A DNA stretch of 64,000 bases from Zoogloea sp. (GCF_030157465.1 NZ_JAOAUU010000174.1:1-64000); one strand, 5' to 3'. Counted from the stretch's first letter, positions 9,052-19,523 are shown. Program-made: numbers and translations. The notes: generated from the letters alone by a model not told the origin.

Positions 9052-10041
9052 TCAGAAGGCCAGCCACTCACCGATCAGGCGGTACTCGGCGCCGCGCATG
9101 TCCTGCTTGAAGCGGCCGTAGCCGTCAGACGAGGAATAGCCGCCCAGATCGAAACGCTCGCAGCCCTGAGAGCGCATGGCCCGCGCCGCGTGCCACAGCA
9201 GGAAGTTGCCAGCCTTGGCCTGGCGCGCCTCGGGGCCATACCAGCCGATAAAATATTCGGCACTGCGCCCAAAGCGAAAAGCGATCATGCCCGCCACCGG
9301 ATGCCCGCCCTGCAGCACCCGGAGCACAAAGAAATCCTCGGGCGCATGGCACTGCAGCGCCCGTAGAAAATCCACCGGCGTCCCGGAGAAACCCTTCTCC
9401 TGCATGTGCTCGCCATGGCGGGCGAGAATCCAGTCGACCGCAGCCTGCTCGGTGGACACATCGAATTCGAGCCCGCCCCGCTCCGACACCTTGAGATGAT
9501 TGCGCCAGTTTGAACTGAGCTTTCTGCGCAGCGCCTCATCGTCGAGCCGCAGATCGAGCACCGCCGAACACCAGCCCGCCGCCCTGCGGGAGCGAAAGCC
9601 GGCCGCCGACAGCCAGGCACGGTGGTTTTCGGAATCGGCCAATCCCGGAGCAATCACCAGCACCCCGCGCCGGCCAAAGCGCCAGCGCTGACGCAGTGCC
9701 GCGTACACCGCCTGCACCTCCTCCGCAGCGGGGCTGACGGCCAGCAACAGCGGCCCGCGGTTGATCCGCGCCGCCACGGCCAAGCCCAGAACCCGCTTGA
9801 CGAGCACCTGGCAGATCGCCACCGGCTGGCCGACCCGCTCGAAAACCATTCGCTCGACGCACCAGCCACCCGACGCCACCTTGGCTTCACCATAGGCCCA
9901 GGACTGCACAATGGCCGGCGCCTCGATCCGGTTGAACAGCGCATCCCATTCCTGGCGGCTACGCACCTCCCGGATAGAACATGCGCCGACCGGCACGGCC
10001 GCAGCAGACTGAACATTGGCGCAGGTAACCGCTTCTTTCAT
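9052..10041 (-). CDS. FemAB/GNAT-like acyltransferase
   Basis: A protein of about 329 residues resembling the FemAB-type GNAT family (Acetyltransf_6), which moves acyl or aminoacyl groups onto cell-wall or polysaccharide precursors or small molecules. Family signs are IVQSWAYGEAKVASGGW early on, SSNWRNHLKVSERGGLEFDV in the middle, and GHPVAGMIAFRFGRSAEYFIGW with FDLGGYSSSDGYGRFKQDM at the end. The substrate cannot be told. The ATG at 10041 is chosen, but no clear ribosome site precedes it; a GTG at 10101 would add 20 residues. It is convergent with the plus-strand gene ending at 9020 and lies downstream of the ilvD terminator. Confidence 0.75.
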   Translation of the reverse strand: MKEAVTCANVQSAAAVPVGACSIREVRSRQEWDALFNRIEAPAIVQSWAYGEAKVASGGWCVERMVFERVGQPVAICQVLVKRVLGLAVAARINRGPLLLAVSPAAEEVQAVYAALRQRWRFGRRGVLVIAPGLADSENHRAWLSAAGFRSRRAAGWCSAVLDLRLDDEALRRKLSSNWRNHLKVSERGGLEFDVSTEQAAVDWILARHGEHMQEKGFSGTPVDFLRALQCHAPEDFFVLRVLQGGHPVAGMIAFRFGRSAEYFIGWYGPEARQAKAGNFLLWHAARAMRSQGCERFDLGGYSSSDGYGRFKQDMRGAEYRLIGEWLAF

Positions 10042-10157
10042 GACATCGCAGGCAAATACTGAATGAGCCGCGATGCTACCTGCCAGCGGCCGGCAAGCCA
10101 CGGCAGGGAGTCACGATTGGACACACTTTCCGCCCAGGCACCACAGAAGAAAGCACC

Positions 10158-10192
10158 AAAAAAAGAGCCCGGCTCGCGCCAGGCTCTTTTTA
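10158..10192 (-). terminator. Rho-independent terminator of ilvD
   Basis: On the minus strand AAAAGAGCC, a GC-rich loop and GGCTCTTTTTTT form a stem followed by a run of seven T, 18 bases past the ilvD stop. Confidence 0.85.
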
Positions 10193-10209
10193 CTGCACGA
10201 CAACACTCA

Positions 10210-12051
10210 TCAACGCTGGACTTGGGTCACATCCCGCACGGCGCCGGTATCGGCACTGGTGGTCAGCGCTGCGTAGGCCTGCAGCGCAGCAGACACGTGA
10301 CGAACCCGGTTGGCCGGCTTCCAGCCCCGCGCGTCCTGTGCAACACGACGCGTGGCGAGATCCGCCTCGCTGACCACCAGGTGAATGCGGCGGTTGGGAA
10401 TGTCGATCTCGATGATGTCGCCCTCTTCCACCAGGCCAATGGCGCCGCCACAGCCGGCTTCCGGCGAGGCGTGGCCGATCGACAGGCCGGAAGTACCGCC
10501 CGAGAAACGCCCGTCGGTGAGCAGTGCACAGGATTTTCCGAGGCCCTTGGACTTGAGATAGCTGGTCGGATAGAGCATTTCCTGCATGCCGGGGCCGCCC
10601 TTCGGGCCTTCGTAGCGAATCACCACCACGTCGCCGGCAACAATCTGGTCGGCAAGGATCGCGGCGACCGAATCTTCCTGACTTTCGAACACGCGGGCGC
10701 GGCCGGTGAACTTCCAGATCGATTCATCGACTCCGGCGGTCTTCACGATGCAGCCCTTCTCGGCGATGTTGCCGTAGAGCACGGCAAGGCCGCCGTCCTG
10801 ACTGAAGGCGTTGGCCTTGTCGCGGATCACGCCGTGGCTGCGGTCCATGTCCAGCTCGTTCCAGCGACGATCCTGGCTGAAGGCCACCTGCGTCGGCACG
10901 CCGCCGGGCGCAGCCTTGTAGAAGTTGAAGACGCCGGAATCATGGGCCTGCATCACGTCCCACGAGGCCAGGGCTTCAGCCATGGTCTTGGTGTGAACGG
11001 TGGGCAGGTCGGTGTGCAGCAGGCCGGCGCGGGCGAGTTCGCCCAGGATCGCCATGATGCCGCCGGCGCGGTGCACGTCTTCGATGTGCACATCGGCCAC
11101 GGCCGGAGCCACCTTGCACAGGCAGGGCACCTTGCGCGAGATGCGATCGATGTCCTTCATCGTGAAATCGACACCGGCTTCCTTAGCCGCAGCCAGCAGG
11201 TGCAGCACGGTATTGGTCGAGCCCCCCATCGCCACATCGAGGGTGATGGCGTTTTCAAAGGCCCGGAAGCTGGCGATGGAGCGCGGCAGCACCGACTCGT
11301 CATCCTGCTCGTAATAGCGGCGGGCAAGATCGACGATGGTCTGGCCGGCGCGCTTGAAGAGCTGCTCGCGGTCGGCGTGGGTCGCCAGCACGGTGCCGTT
11401 GCCCGGCAGCGACAAGCCCAGCGCTTCGGTCAGGCAGTTCATCGAGTTGGCGGTAAACATGCCGGAACAGGAACCACAGGTCGGACAGGCCGAACGCTCG
11501 ATGGCGTCCACTTCCTCGTCGGAGCAGCTGCTGTCGGCCGCCTTGACCATTGCATCGACGAGGTCGAGGGAGATCACCTTGGCTTCCCACTTGACCTTGC
11601 CCGCCTCCATCGGCCCGCCGGATACGAAGATTGCCGGGATGTTGAGGCGCAGCGCGGCCATCAGCATGCCCGGGGTGATCTTGTCGCAGTTGGAGATGCA
11701 CACCATCGCGTCGGCGGTGTGGCCATTGCACATGTACTCGACGCTGTCGGCGATCAGGTCGCGGCTGGGCAAGCTGTAGAGCATGCCGCCGTGGCCCATG
11801 GCGATGCCGTCGTCGATGGCAATGGTGTTGAATTCCTTGGCTACGCCGCCGGCTTTCTCGATCTCCCGCGCGACCAGCTGACCGAGATCCTTGAGGTGCA
11901 CGTGGCCGGGCACGAACTGGGTGAAGCTGTTCACCACGGCGATGATCGGCTTTTCGAAATCGCCATCCTTCATGCCGGTGGCGCGCCACAGGGCGCGGGC
12001 GCCGGCCATGTTGCGACCGGCGGTGGAAGTGCGGGAACGGTACTGGGGCAT
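10210..12051 (-). CDS. ilvD: Dihydroxy-acid dehydratase
   Basis: IlvD dehydrates 2,3-dihydroxy acids to 2-keto acids, the third common step of valine and isoleucine synthesis, using an Fe-S cluster. The product of 613 residues begins [20 protein letters not shown], as in the enterobacterial enzyme, which fixes the start at 12051 rather than the in-frame ATG at 12090. Cluster cysteines are in [13 protein letters not shown] and [16 protein letters not shown], and [19 protein letters not shown] marks the C-terminal domain. It is a single-gene unit with its own terminator. The AT-rich stretch at 12060-12105 probably contains its promoter. Confidence 0.97.
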   Translation of the reverse strand: MPQYRSRTSTAGRNMAGARALWRATGMKDGDFEKPIIAVVNSFTQFVPGHVHLKDLGQLVAREIEKAGGVAKEFNTIAIDDGIAMGHGGMLYSLPSRDLIADSVEYMCNGHTADAMVCISNCDKITPGMLMAALRLNIPAIFVSGGPMEAGKVKWEAKVISLDLVDAMVKAADSSCSDEEVDAIERSACPTCGSCSGMFTANSMNCLTEALGLSLPGNGTVLATHADREQLFKRAGQTIVDLARRYYEQDDESVLPRSIASFRAFENAITLDVAMGGSTNTVLHLLAAAKEAGVDFTMKDIDRISRKVPCLCKVAPAVADVHIEDVHRAGGIMAILGELARAGLLHTDLPTVHTKTMAEALASWDVMQAHDSGVFNFYKAAPGGVPTQVAFSQDRRWNELDMDRSHGVIRDKANAFSQDGGLAVLYGNIAEKGCIVKTAGVDESIWKFTGRARVFESQEDSVAAILADQIVAGDVVVIRYEGPKGGPGMQEMLYPTSYLKSKGLGKSCALLTDGRFSGGTSGLSIGHASPEAGCGGAIGLVEEGDIIEIDIPNRRIHLVVSEADLATRRVAQDARGWKPANRVRHVSAALQAYAALTTSADTGAVRDVTQVQR

Positions 12052-12151
12052 TTCGGCGGACTCCGTGTTCAACAAATTGATTATTGCCAATCTACCATTC
12101 TAGCGCTTTGCGCCAGCCCCGCCGCGCCACAATTCAGTCGGGGCGCCCCGC

Positions 12152-13774
12152 TCAAACCCGAAAACGGGCGACGGTCTGCTGTAGCTGGCTGGCCAGGCTC
12201 TCCATGTCCCGGGCCGCGCTGGCCGTGGACTCGACCGCTGCGTTGTTGTCCCGGGCCATCGCGGCAATCGCCTCGATGCTCGACGCAACCGCGGCGCTGG
12301 CACCCCGCTGCTGCTCGGTCGCCTCGGCAATCTCGTCGAGGCCATGGCCAACCGCGGCCACCGATTCGTTGGCCGACGCGATGGCACCGGACACCGTGCT
12401 CACCGCATCGCGGCTGGAGGCCAGGTGGTCCAGCCCCTGGTGGATCGCCGCGCGCACGGCCACCGACTGACGGCTCAACTGGGCCGTGACGGCATCGATG
12501 TCTCCGGCCGACCGGGCGGATTTCTCGGCCAGCTTTCGCACTTCGTCCGCCACCACGGCAAAACCGCGGCCCTGTTCCCCGGCGCGGGCGGCCTCGATGG
12601 CGGCGTTGAGTGCCAGCAGGTTCGTCTGCTCGGCAATTTCACGCACTTCCCGGGTCATGCTCGTGATGGCTGTCGTGGATTCGACAAACTGCTCGACGGA
12701 ATTTGCCATCTGGCGCACCGCGTCTTCGGCATGACCGACTTCGGTCACCAGCGAAACGAGCGTCGAACTGCCGTCCTCGGCACGGCGCAGACTTTCCTGG
12801 GAACGTTGATGCACGCGCTCGGCGCTGGCCGCAACCTGGGCGATGTTGGCCGCCATGTGGTCCACCGACGTCGCGGCGTGCTCGGTCTGGTCATGCTGGC
12901 GACGCGAGCCATCGGCCACACGGTCTGCACTGGCCGACAACTGCTGCGCCGAGCCGGTCACCTGCGCCGCGGATTCGCTCACCTGGCGTACAAGCTGGCC
13001 GATGGTGCCCAGCATCTCGTTGAAGGCGGTCGCCATCTGGCCGATCTCGTCGCGCCCCGCCACCGGCAGGCGACGGGTCAGGTCGCCCTCGCCCTTGGCG
13101 ATCTCGGCAAGGCCGCGATTCATCGCGGCAAGCGGAATGACCACGAAGCGGCGGATAAAGATGATCACGAAGCCGATCAGCGGCAAGGACAGCACCAGCG
13201 CGCTGACGACACTCTTCCACATGAAGGCATCGACCGCCTCATTCACCTTCTCGAGGGAGACCTTCATGCTGACAAGGCCGAGCGGCGTGCCCGCCGGCAC
13301 CTGGTGACAAGCAATGCAGTTCTTGCCGAGATAGTTCTCGGCGGCCAGGGCCGGCTTGACGACCCGCAGGTATTCACCGTTTGTCGCATCGTGCTCGACA
13401 CGCACCACCTCTTGCCGGCTGGCCAGCGCGGCCTGCTCGTCGGCATCGAGTACCGGCATGGCGCGGCTGCCCGCCCCAAACTGCCGGCTCACCGCCTCTG
13501 CGCGAATCACCCGCAGATCCTTGATAACCGACAGCTGCGTGATCTGGTCGAGAAAGACTTCCCGCTGCCCGATCGTGCCGGTGATCATCATGCCGGTCAG
13601 GCCGGCCATGGTCATTTCGTGAATGCTGTGAGCGAAATCCTCGGCCTGGGCGATGGCGGTAGTCCGGTTGACACGAGTTTCCCAGGCAATCATGCCCATC
13701 CAGGCAATCACCAGCATCAGCCAGATCGCGCCGGTCAGGCGCAGCCAGATCGGCGTATCGGCAAGTTTGCGCAT
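12152..13774 (-). CDS. Methyl-accepting chemotaxis protein with a periplasmic CxxCH haem motif
   Basis: A 540-residue chemoreceptor. Transmembrane helix 1 is at about residues 12-32, the periplasmic sensor at 33-188, helix 2 at about 190-210, HAMP at 210-265, and a methyl-accepting domain follows with the hairpin tip [42 protein letters not shown] (cited in part only: residues [20 protein letters not shown]). The sensor contains NCIACHQ, with Cys153, Cys156 and His157, the covalent c-type haem signature. Haem-bound sensors of this kind (DUF3365/Tll0287-like) are thought to read redox state, oxygen, NO or CO. The gene is alone; its signal would go to CheA/CheW encoded elsewhere. The haem attachment is inferred from the motif. 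Confidence 0.93.
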   Translation of the reverse strand: MRKLADTPIWLRLTGAIWLMLVIAWMGMIAWETRVNRTTAIAQAEDFAHSIHEMTMAGLTGMMITGTIGQREVFLDQITQLSVIKDLRVIRAEAVSRQFGAGSRAMPVLDADEQAALASRQEVVRVEHDATNGEYLRVVKPALAAENYLGKNCIACHQVPAGTPLGLVSMKVSLEKVNEAVDAFMWKSVVSALVLSLPLIGFVIIFIRRFVVIPLAAMNRGLAEIAKGEGDLTRRLPVAGRDEIGQMATAFNEMLGTIGQLVRQVSESAAQVTGSAQQLSASADRVADGSRRQHDQTEHAATSVDHMAANIAQVAASAERVHQRSQESLRRAEDGSSTLVSLVTEVGHAEDAVRQMANSVEQFVESTTAITSMTREVREIAEQTNLLALNAAIEAARAGEQGRGFAVVADEVRKLAEKSARSAGDIDAVTAQLSRQSVAVRAAIHQGLDHLASSRDAVSTVSGAIASANESVAAVGHGLDEIAEATEQQRGASAAVASSIEAIAAMARDNNAAVESTASAARDMESLASQLQQTVARFRV

Positions 13775-13903
13775 CTTCGTATCCTCAAGGCGACATTGCG
13801 CGGCACACGCCGTACTTGTCGTGGCCAGGTTTACGGCAATCCGGCGGGGTCTCTTGAGGTGCGGGCCGCGCAGGCTGAGCGCAAAGGCCGGCGGAGGGGC
13901 GGA

Positions 13904-14503
13904 TCAACGCGCCGGCTTGGGGACTGCCGGGCGGGTATTGAGGCGCTGGGTCGCGGCGTTCCAGTCGGCCTTTGCCATCAGGGGCCAGGCCTGGAGCGCG
14001 CGGTCGAGGGAATCGTCGATGAGGTCGGACTCCTCGCGACCGGGCCGCTTGAGAACGAAATTCACCACTTCGTTGCGGTCGCCGGGATGGCCGATGCCAA
14101 CCCGCAGGCGCCAGAAATCCTGGGTGCCCATGTGGGCGGTGATGTCTTTGAGACCATTGTGGCCACCGAGTCCGCCACCGAACTTGAGGCGCAACTGGCC
14201 GGGGGGAATGTCGAGCTCGTCATGTACGACGAGGATTTCCGCCGGAGTGATGCGATAGAAACGCGCCAGTGCAGCCACCGACTGGCCGGAGCGGTTCATG
14301 AAAGTCTGGGGCATCAGCAGCCACACGCCATCGCCGCGGGCATTGGCGGCAAGGCCGTGAAAACGTGCTTCCTTGCTGAATGAGACGCCCAGCTCGCGGG
14401 CCAGGCGCTCACAAAACCAAAACCCGGCGTTGTGCCGGGTTTCAGCGTACTCCGCGCCGGGGTTGCCAAGGCCGACGATGAGCTTCGGTGCAAGCTGGCT
14501 CAT
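13904..14503 (-). CDS. pth: Peptidyl-tRNA hydrolase
   Basis: Pth frees tRNA from peptidyl-tRNA that drops off the ribosome. The 199-residue protein contains [20 protein letters not shown] with the catalytic His, [30 protein letters not shown] and GGHNGLKDI, all diagnostic. Its C-terminal tail is slightly longer than the usual enzyme and ends in a Pro/Arg stretch. It follows rplY by 32 bases in the classic prs-rplY-pth order and is probably co-transcribed with rplY. Confidence 0.97.
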   Translation of the reverse strand: MSQLAPKLIVGLGNPGAEYAETRHNAGFWFCERLARELGVSFSKEARFHGLAANARGDGVWLLMPQTFMNRSGQSVAALARFYRITPAEILVVHDELDIPPGQLRLKFGGGLGGHNGLKDITAHMGTQDFWRLRVGIGHPGDRNEVVNFVLKRPGREESDLIDDSLDRALQAWPLMAKADWNAATQRLNTRPAVPKPAR

Positions 14504-14535
14504 CGTCTCAAACGCCCTGCAAACCCGTCAGGCGA

Positions 14536-15132
14536 TCAGGCAGCCGGGGTTTCTTCGGCAGCGGCTTCGCCACCACGAAGCGCCAGGATGCTGGCCACGA
14601 CCGGGTCTTCACCGTGGGTCAGGGCCTTCACGCCGTTCGGCAGGTTCAGGTTGGAAACGTGAATCGACTGGCCGCTGGCCAGGTTCTTCAGGTCGACTTC
14701 GATGAACTCGGGCAGCGCGGACGGCAGGCACTCGACGTCCAGCTCGGTGATCTGGTGAGCAACCATGCCGCCGTCGAGCTTGACGCCCGGGGCGATGTCG
14801 GCGTTCACGAAGTGCAGCGGCACCTTCACGTGGATCTTGTGGGTGGCGTCAACGCGCTGGAAGTCCATGTGCAGCACTTGCTGCTTGTACGGGTGCCATT
14901 GGGTGTCGCGCAGAATGACGGTCTGGGTGGCGCCGTCGAGAACCATGCTCAGCACGGAAGCGTGGAAAGCTTCGTTACGCAGGGCGTGGTAGATCTCGTT
15001 GTGATCGACTTCGATCTGGACCGGTGCACCGGAACCGTAAACGATGGCGGGAACGCTACCTGCGCGACGCAGGCGGCGGCTCGCACTCGTGCCCTGCAGA
15101 ACGCGCGTCTTGGCATTGAATTGAATGGTCAT
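14536..15132 (-). CDS. rplY: Ribosomal protein bL25 (Ctc form)
   Basis: A 198-residue protein of the L25/TL5/Ctc family, which binds 5S rRNA in the large subunit. The N-terminal L25 domain reads [20 protein letters not shown] and is followed by the beta-rich Ctc domain, with [19 protein letters not shown] and the C-terminal [13 protein letters not shown] (as [14 protein letters not shown]). The long form is usual outside the enterobacteria, where L25 is only about 95 residues. It sits between prs and pth and is separated from prs by a terminator-like hairpin. Confidence 0.96.
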   Translation of the reverse strand: MTIQFNAKTRVLQGTSASRRLRRAGSVPAIVYGSGAPVQIEVDHNEIYHALRNEAFHASVLSMVLDGATQTVILRDTQWHPYKQQVLHMDFQRVDATHKIHVKVPLHFVNADIAPGVKLDGGMVAHQITELDVECLPSALPEFIEVDLKNLASGQSIHVSNLNLPNGVKALTHGEDPVVASILALRGGEAAAEETPAA

Positions 15133-15176
15133 TCTTGGAACTCCAGTTAAGTGACCCGTCCGCGACCAGACGGGCT

Positions 15177-15210
15177 GAAAAAAGCCGGAAGGTTTTCACC
15201 CACCGGCTCG
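15177..15210 (-). terminator. Terminator after prs
   Basis: On the minus strand AGCCGG and CCGGCT flank an inner GGT-GAAA-ACC hairpin and are followed by TTTTTT. It lies just past the prs stop and before rplY, so prs and rplY are at least partly separate transcripts. Confidence 0.65.
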
Positions 15211-15224
15211 AATGCTTTTGCGGC

Positions 15225-16175
15225 TTACTCGTTGAACAGCGAGCTGACCGACTCTTCGTTACTGATCCGCAGGATCGTGTCGGCAAGCAGCTCGCCGATG
15301 GAGACAGTGCGGATGCGCTTGCAGGCACGGGCCTCGTCGGACAGCGGAATGGTATCGGTCACCACCAGCTCGTCGAGATCGGATTCGTTGATGCGGCTGA
15401 TCGCCGGGCCGGACAGCACCGCATGGGTACAGTAGGCCATCACGCGCTTGGCACCGTTTTCCTTGAGCGCCTGGGCTGCCTTGCACAGGGTGCCCGCGGT
15501 ATCGACGATGTCGTCCATGATCACGCAGGTACGGCCTTCGACTTCACCGATGATGTTCATCACCTCGGACACGTTGGCCTTGGGACGACGCTTGTCGATG
15601 ATCGCCAGGTCGCACTCGAGACGCTTTGCAAAGGCACGGGCACGAACCACACCACCCACGTCGGGTGAGACGACCATCAGGTTGTCGTACTTCTGCTTTT
15701 CCAGATCATCCAGCAGCACGGGGGCGGCGTAGATGTTGTCTACCGGAATGTCGAAGAAGCCCTGGATCTGGTCGGCGTGAAGATCGACGGTAAGGACGCG
15801 CTGGACGCCGGCGGCCTGGAGCATGTTGGCCACCACCTTGGCGGTGATGGGCACGCGGGCCGAACGGGGACGGCGATCCTGACGGGCATAGCCGAAGTAG
15901 GGAATCGCTGCGGTGATGCGACCGGCGGAAGCCCGCTTGAGCGCATCCACCATGATCAGCAATTCCATGATGTTATCGTTGGTGGGAACGCAGGTCGGCT
16001 GGAGGACGAAGACGTCCTTGCCGCGTACGTTCTCGAGAAGTTCGACATTGACTTCGCCATCAGAGAACCGCCCGACAGTGGCGGAACCCAGAGATTTCCC
16101 AAGGCGGCGAACTACGTCTGCGGCCAGTTTGGGATTGGCGTTGCCGGTGAAAACCATCAGGCTGCCCGAAGCCAT
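15225..16175 (-). CDS. prs: Ribose-phosphate pyrophosphokinase
   Basis: Prs makes PRPP from ribose 5-phosphate and ATP for nucleotide, His and Trp synthesis. The 316-residue protein shows the PRPP loop [12 protein letters not shown], the ribose-phosphate site [36 protein letters not shown], and an early [20 protein letters not shown]. The ATG at 16175 is favoured over a GTG at 16181 because GAGAGG lies 5 bases upstream of it. It follows tRNA-Gln, with a terminator in between. Confidence 0.97.
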   Translation of the reverse strand: MASGSLMVFTGNANPKLAADVVRRLGKSLGSATVGRFSDGEVNVELLENVRGKDVFVLQPTCVPTNDNIMELLIMVDALKRASAGRITAAIPYFGYARQDRRPRSARVPITAKVVANMLQAAGVQRVLTVDLHADQIQGFFDIPVDNIYAAPVLLDDLEKQKYDNLMVVSPDVGGVVRARAFAKRLECDLAIIDKRRPKANVSEVMNIIGEVEGRTCVIMDDIVDTAGTLCKAAQALKENGAKRVMAYCTHAVLSGPAISRINESDLDELVVTDTIPLSDEARACKRIRTVSIGELLADTILRISNEESVSSLFNE

Positions 16176-16204
16176 GATCACCTCTCGTTACTGCAAAATG
16201 AAAA

Positions 16205-16241
16205 TCGTAAAACAAAAACGGGCAGGTTTTTGGCCTGCCCG
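16205..16241 (-). terminator. Terminator between tRNA-Gln and prs
   Basis: On the minus strand GGGCAGG, a 7-base loop and CCTGCCC form a perfect stem followed by GTTTTTGTTTT. It would end the tRNA transcript 30 bases before the prs start. Confidence 0.8.
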
Positions 16242-16248
16242 CTGAATT

Positions 16249-16325
16249 TGGCTGGGGAAGAAGGATTCGAACCTTCGAATGCCGGAATCAAAATCCGGTG
16301 CCTTGACCAACTTGGCGACTCCCCA
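16249..16325 (-). tRNA. tRNA-Gln (anticodon UUG)
   Basis: A 77-base tRNA on the minus strand, including an encoded CCA end. The acceptor stem is TGGGGAG with TTCCCCA, the discriminator is G, the anticodon arm is CCGGA-TTTTGAT-TCCGG giving anticodon TTG, and the T arm contains GGTTCGAATCC. It lies between ispE and prs, a common betaproteobacterial order. Confidence 0.97.
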
Positions 16326-16342
16326 ATAATCGTTTTCGCTAC

Positions 16343-17203
16343 CTACACAACCCAACCCTTCAGTGGATGCCTGTCCAGCCCTTCGGCTACCCAGACCTTC
16401 CAGCCCTGCGGGGCCAAGCCTGCAACCTGCTCCGCTTTTTCCTTCGAATTGAAGGTTGCGAATATGCAGGCACCTGAACCGCTCATTCTTGCTGCCCCAT
16501 ATTGAGACAACCAGCTTAGCGCTTCAGCCACTTCGGGAAACTTCTTGCAGACTGTTGCCTGCATGTCGTTTCGCGTTGTGTGCATCGCGAAGGCCCGCAT
16601 TATTAGGATTTCGCTATCGCGCGTCAACCCCTTTTCAGAAAAAACTTCAGCAGTGGGCACGGCGACGTTCGGCGCGACCACCACATACCAGGCCGGCGGC
16701 ACGCTCATGGGCTGCAGATCCTCGCCGACACCCTCGGCAAAAGCGGTCTCGCCGAAGATGAAGAAAGGCACGTCCGCACCGAGATTCAGGCCGATTTCCT
16801 GCAGACGGGTGCGGGACAAACCACAGCACCAGAGACGGTTCAGGCCGATCAGCACGGTGGCCGCATCCGAACTGCCACCTCCCAGCCCGCCGCCCATCGG
16901 AATCCGTTTGAGAACGCCGATATCGGCGCCGAAGGGGCTACCGGTGGCAGCCTGCAGCGCGCGGGCGGCCCGCACGACGAGGTCGGATTCGGGCGGCACG
17001 CCCGGCACCTCGGTGGTGCGCACGATGGAGCCGTCGTCGCGCCGGGCCAAGGTGATCTCGTCGCCCCAGTCGAGCAGGCGGAAGGCCGTCTGCAGCAAAT
17101 GGTAGCCATCCGGGCGGCGCCCGACGATGTGCAGGAAAAGGTTGATCTTGGCCGGCGCGGGCAGGCGCAGCGGCAAGGCGGGATCCAGTTCGGGGAGCGT
17201 CAT
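16343..17203 (-). CDS. ispE: 4-diphosphocytidyl-2-C-methyl-D-erythritol kinase
   Basis: IspE is the GHMP kinase that phosphorylates CDP-ME in the MEP pathway to isoprenoids. The 286-residue product begins with LPAPAKINLFLHIVGRRPDG, contains the ATP-binding glycine loop RIPMGGGLGGGSSDAATVL, and has the C-terminal GSGACIFATF, all typical of the family. It starts 3 bases after lolB, so it is coupled to it. The spacing to the tRNA is short (17 bases), so the same transcript may run into tRNA-Gln. Confidence 0.97.
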   Translation of the reverse strand: MTLPELDPALPLRLPAPAKINLFLHIVGRRPDGYHLLQTAFRLLDWGDEITLARRDDGSIVRTTEVPGVPPESDLVVRAARALQAATGSPFGADIGVLKRIPMGGGLGGGSSDAATVLIGLNRLWCCGLSRTRLQEIGLNLGADVPFFIFGETAFAEGVGEDLQPMSVPPAWYVVVAPNVAVPTAEVFSEKGLTRDSEILIMRAFAMHTTRNDMQATVCKKFPEVAEALSWLSQYGAARMSGSGACIFATFNSKEKAEQVAGLAPQGWKVWVAEGLDRHPLKGWVV

Positions 17204-17206
17204 GAG

Positions 17207-17767
17207 TCAGGGGTTCCAGGCATCAACGATCAGGCGCAGGCGGGTATCGCCGCGGTGAATGTCGATCTTGCGCGGCAGGGAGTCGGGGGACTCGTCCGCG
17301 TATTCGGTGTATTCGATGCTCCAGCCCTGGTCGACGACGCTGCGCAGGCGACCCAGGGCGTCCAGCTCACGCACCCGGGCGCCGGCATCCGGCCGACCGG
17401 TCACCCAGCGCGGCAGGCGCGCAAACGGCGCCTCGACGCCAAACAGGGATTCGGCCAGCTCGCCGGCTGAGGCCGCTTCCGATCGACGCCCGTCGGCGAG
17501 GGTCATGCGTGCGCCGGCGGCGTCGGCCTCGATGCGCGCCAGCCCCTGACCGAGGGGGCCGGTAAATAGCCAGTCGTCGCGGGCGACATCGTGCTGCCAG
17601 TCGATGCCGACGGCCGCCGTACGTTCGCCGTCACGCACCTGCAGGCGGCCTTCAAGGGCGAAGCGCGGCAACTCGGCGGCCACCGGCCTTTCGGCGGCGG
17701 GAGGGTGAATCTCGGACACGGCGCAGCCCGCCATGCCGAGGGCAAAAGCCAATATCAGGAATCTCAC
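17207..17767 (-). CDS. lolB: Outer-membrane lipoprotein receptor LolB
   Basis: LolB takes lipoproteins from LolA and inserts them into the outer membrane, and is itself a lipoprotein. The 186-residue protein begins MRFLILAFALGMAGC, a lipobox with Cys15 as the lipidated residue. The rest is beta-rich, with FALEGRLQVRDGERTAAVGI, DWLFTGPLGQGLARIEAD and a C-terminal DTRLRLIVDAWNP that match the family. It sits between a TPR protein (10 bases before) and ispE (3 bases after), the usual betaproteobacterial arrangement. Confidence 0.92.
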   Translation of the reverse strand: MRFLILAFALGMAGCAVSEIHPPAAERPVAAELPRFALEGRLQVRDGERTAAVGIDWQHDVARDDWLFTGPLGQGLARIEADAAGARMTLADGRRSEAASAGELAESLFGVEAPFARLPRWVTGRPDAGARVRELDALGRLRSVVDQGWSIEYTEYADESPDSLPRKIDIHRGDTRLRLIVDAWNP

Positions 17768-17777
17768 GGCGCGGGGG

Positions 17778-19523
17778 TCAGGGTTTGAATTTCTTGATCA
17801 CATCGACGAGCACACTGCTGTCGGGGTTCGCCTTGGCGGCGTCGCGCCAGACCCTGGCGGCTTCGTCGCGTCGGCCGAGCGCCCACAACACCTCGCCGAG
17901 GTGAGCAGCGATCTCCGGATCGGGACGCAGGCCATACGCCTTTTGAAGCTGCTCCAGCGCGCCGCCCGTATTGCCCCGGCGGAACAGGGTCCAGCCCAGG
18001 CTGTCGATGATGAAGGGGTCGTCCGGCGTCAGGGCCAGGCCCTTGCGGATCAGCGCTTCAGCTTCGTCGAGACGCTGATTGCGATCAGCCAGCGAGTAGC
18101 CGAGGGCGTTGTAGGCATGGGCGTGATCCGGCTTGAGGGCGATGAGCTTGCGCAGCCGCCCTTCCATGACGTCGACGCGGCCGATCCGCTCGGCGGTGAG
18201 GGCGGACTCGTAAAGCAGGTCGATGTTTTCCGGCTCGGAGCGCAAAGCGCTGTCCAGCACCTCGAAGGCGTCGTCATTGCGATTGGCGTCACGCAGCAGC
18301 TGGGCCTCCATCAGCACATATTGAACGCGATCCGCCGGCGCCTCGCGGGCGATCGTCTGCAGATGCTGCCGGGCCTCGGCCAGCTTGCCGCGCGCGACCA
18401 GCACCCGCGCGATGCGCCCCTGGGCGCCAACGAACTGGCTGCCGGGCTCGACCGCGCGGTACCAGCCGATGGCATCGTCGGCGCGCTTGGCGTCCTCGGA
18501 AATCTGCCCGAGATACATGCGAACCGTGTCCTGGTCACCGAAACCAAGACTCAGCAAATGCCGCAGATGCCGCTCGGCAGCGCTCCGGTCACCCTGCTGC
18601 ATGGCCAGCAGCGCGGCGGCGTGAACAACGTCGCGATCGTCCGGGCTGCGCTTGAGCAGGAGTTCGAACTGATCCCGCGCGGGAGCGAACTGCTTTGCCG
18701 CCACCAGCAGGCGCGCCAGGGTGATGCGGGGCTCGCGGGCGTCCGGATTGCGGGCTACGTAGTCACGCAGCGTTTCGAGGCCCTTGCCGGGGGAGACCTC
18801 CTGCTGCAGCTGGGCCTGCAGGATCACCGCCTGCTCCCAGTCCGGCCGCAGGCGCAGGGCACTGTCGAGGGCTTCGGTGGCCCCGGACGGGTCACCGGCA
18901 ATGTAGGCCGCGTTGGCGCGGGCAAAATGGGCTTCTGGGTGGTCTAGATAGGGCTCGGTCAGCCGGACAACCAGGCTGCGGATCAGGACCTTGTCGGGAA
19001 TGCGGGCCAGGCCGCGGTTGAGCCCCATCAGCGCCGCGCCGATCTTGTCACCCTGCTGGGACAAGGCCTTCGCCAGCTGAGCTTGCAGCTCGTCGATACG
19101 CGCACCGCTGGCAACCGCGCCGGAGGCAAGCTGCTGGGCCTGCAGCGAACCCGGATCGAGTTCCAGCCACAGCCGCGACGCGTCGCCGGAGAGATCGGCC
19201 TGGCGCGTAAAAACGGCTATCTCGGCGGCACGCCGGGCAATCCGCGCATCGCGGGTACGCCGGGCCAGGTCGAGATAGGACTGGGCCGCCATGACGCTCT
19301 GGCCACGGGCGCCGGCCACTTCGGCAAGCAGGAGTTGATAGAAGATCTGCGGCGTCAGCTCCTGGGCCGGATAGATCGCCTGCACGCCCTCGCTCGCCTC
19401 CTCCGCACCATCGGGTGTGGCGTCAGGACTCTGGGCATGGGCGCCCCCTGCCGGCAGCCCGGCGGTAAAGAACAGAAAAGCAAGCAGGCGGACCGGACGC
19501 GCGAGGCGGAAATTTGGCTTCAT
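17778..19523 (-). CDS. Exported TPR repeat protein
   Basis: A 581-residue protein with a signal peptide (VRLLAFLFFTAGLPAGGAHA) and tetratricopeptide repeats through most of its length. Clear units are near the C-terminus: HAHAYNALGYSLADRNQRLD, PFIIDSLGWTLFRRGNTGGA and PEIAAHLGEVLWALGRRDEA. Proteins of this type encoded just upstream of lolB in betaproteobacteria are thought to act as periplasmic scaffolds, but no precise role is established. The ATG at 19523 is chosen over TTG 19538 because a GAG lies 6 bases upstream and it starts the signal peptide. It heads the TPR-lolB-ispE unit and is divergent from mutM. Confidence 0.9.
   Translation of the reverse strand: MKPNFRLARPVRLLAFLFFTAGLPAGGAHAQSPDATPDGAEEASEGVQAIYPAQELTPQIFYQLLLAEVAGARGQSVMAAQSYLDLARRTRDARIARRAAEIAVFTRQADLSGDASRLWLELDPGSLQAQQLASGAVASGARIDELQAQLAKALSQQGDKIGAALMGLNRGLARIPDKVLIRSLVVRLTEPYLDHPEAHFARANAAYIAGDPSGATEALDSALRLRPDWEQAVILQAQLQQEVSPGKGLETLRDYVARNPDAREPRITLARLLVAAKQFAPARDQFELLLKRSPDDRDVVHAAALLAMQQGDRSAAERHLRHLLSLGFGDQDTVRMYLGQISEDAKRADDAIGWYRAVEPGSQFVGAQGRIARVLVARGKLAEARQHLQTIAREAPADRVQYVLMEAQLLRDANRNDDAFEVLDSALRSEPENIDLLYESALTAERIGRVDVMEGRLRKLIALKPDHAHAYNALGYSLADRNQRLDEAEALIRKGLALTPDDPFIIDSLGWTLFRRGNTGGALEQLQKAYGLRPDPEIAAHLGEVLWALGRRDEAARVWRDAAKANPDSSVLVDVIKKFKP

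Noticed and set aside
10063-12489. 808-codon open frame on the plus strand
   Set aside because: Antisense to ilvD and the end of the chemoreceptor; composition is that of reversed coding sequence.
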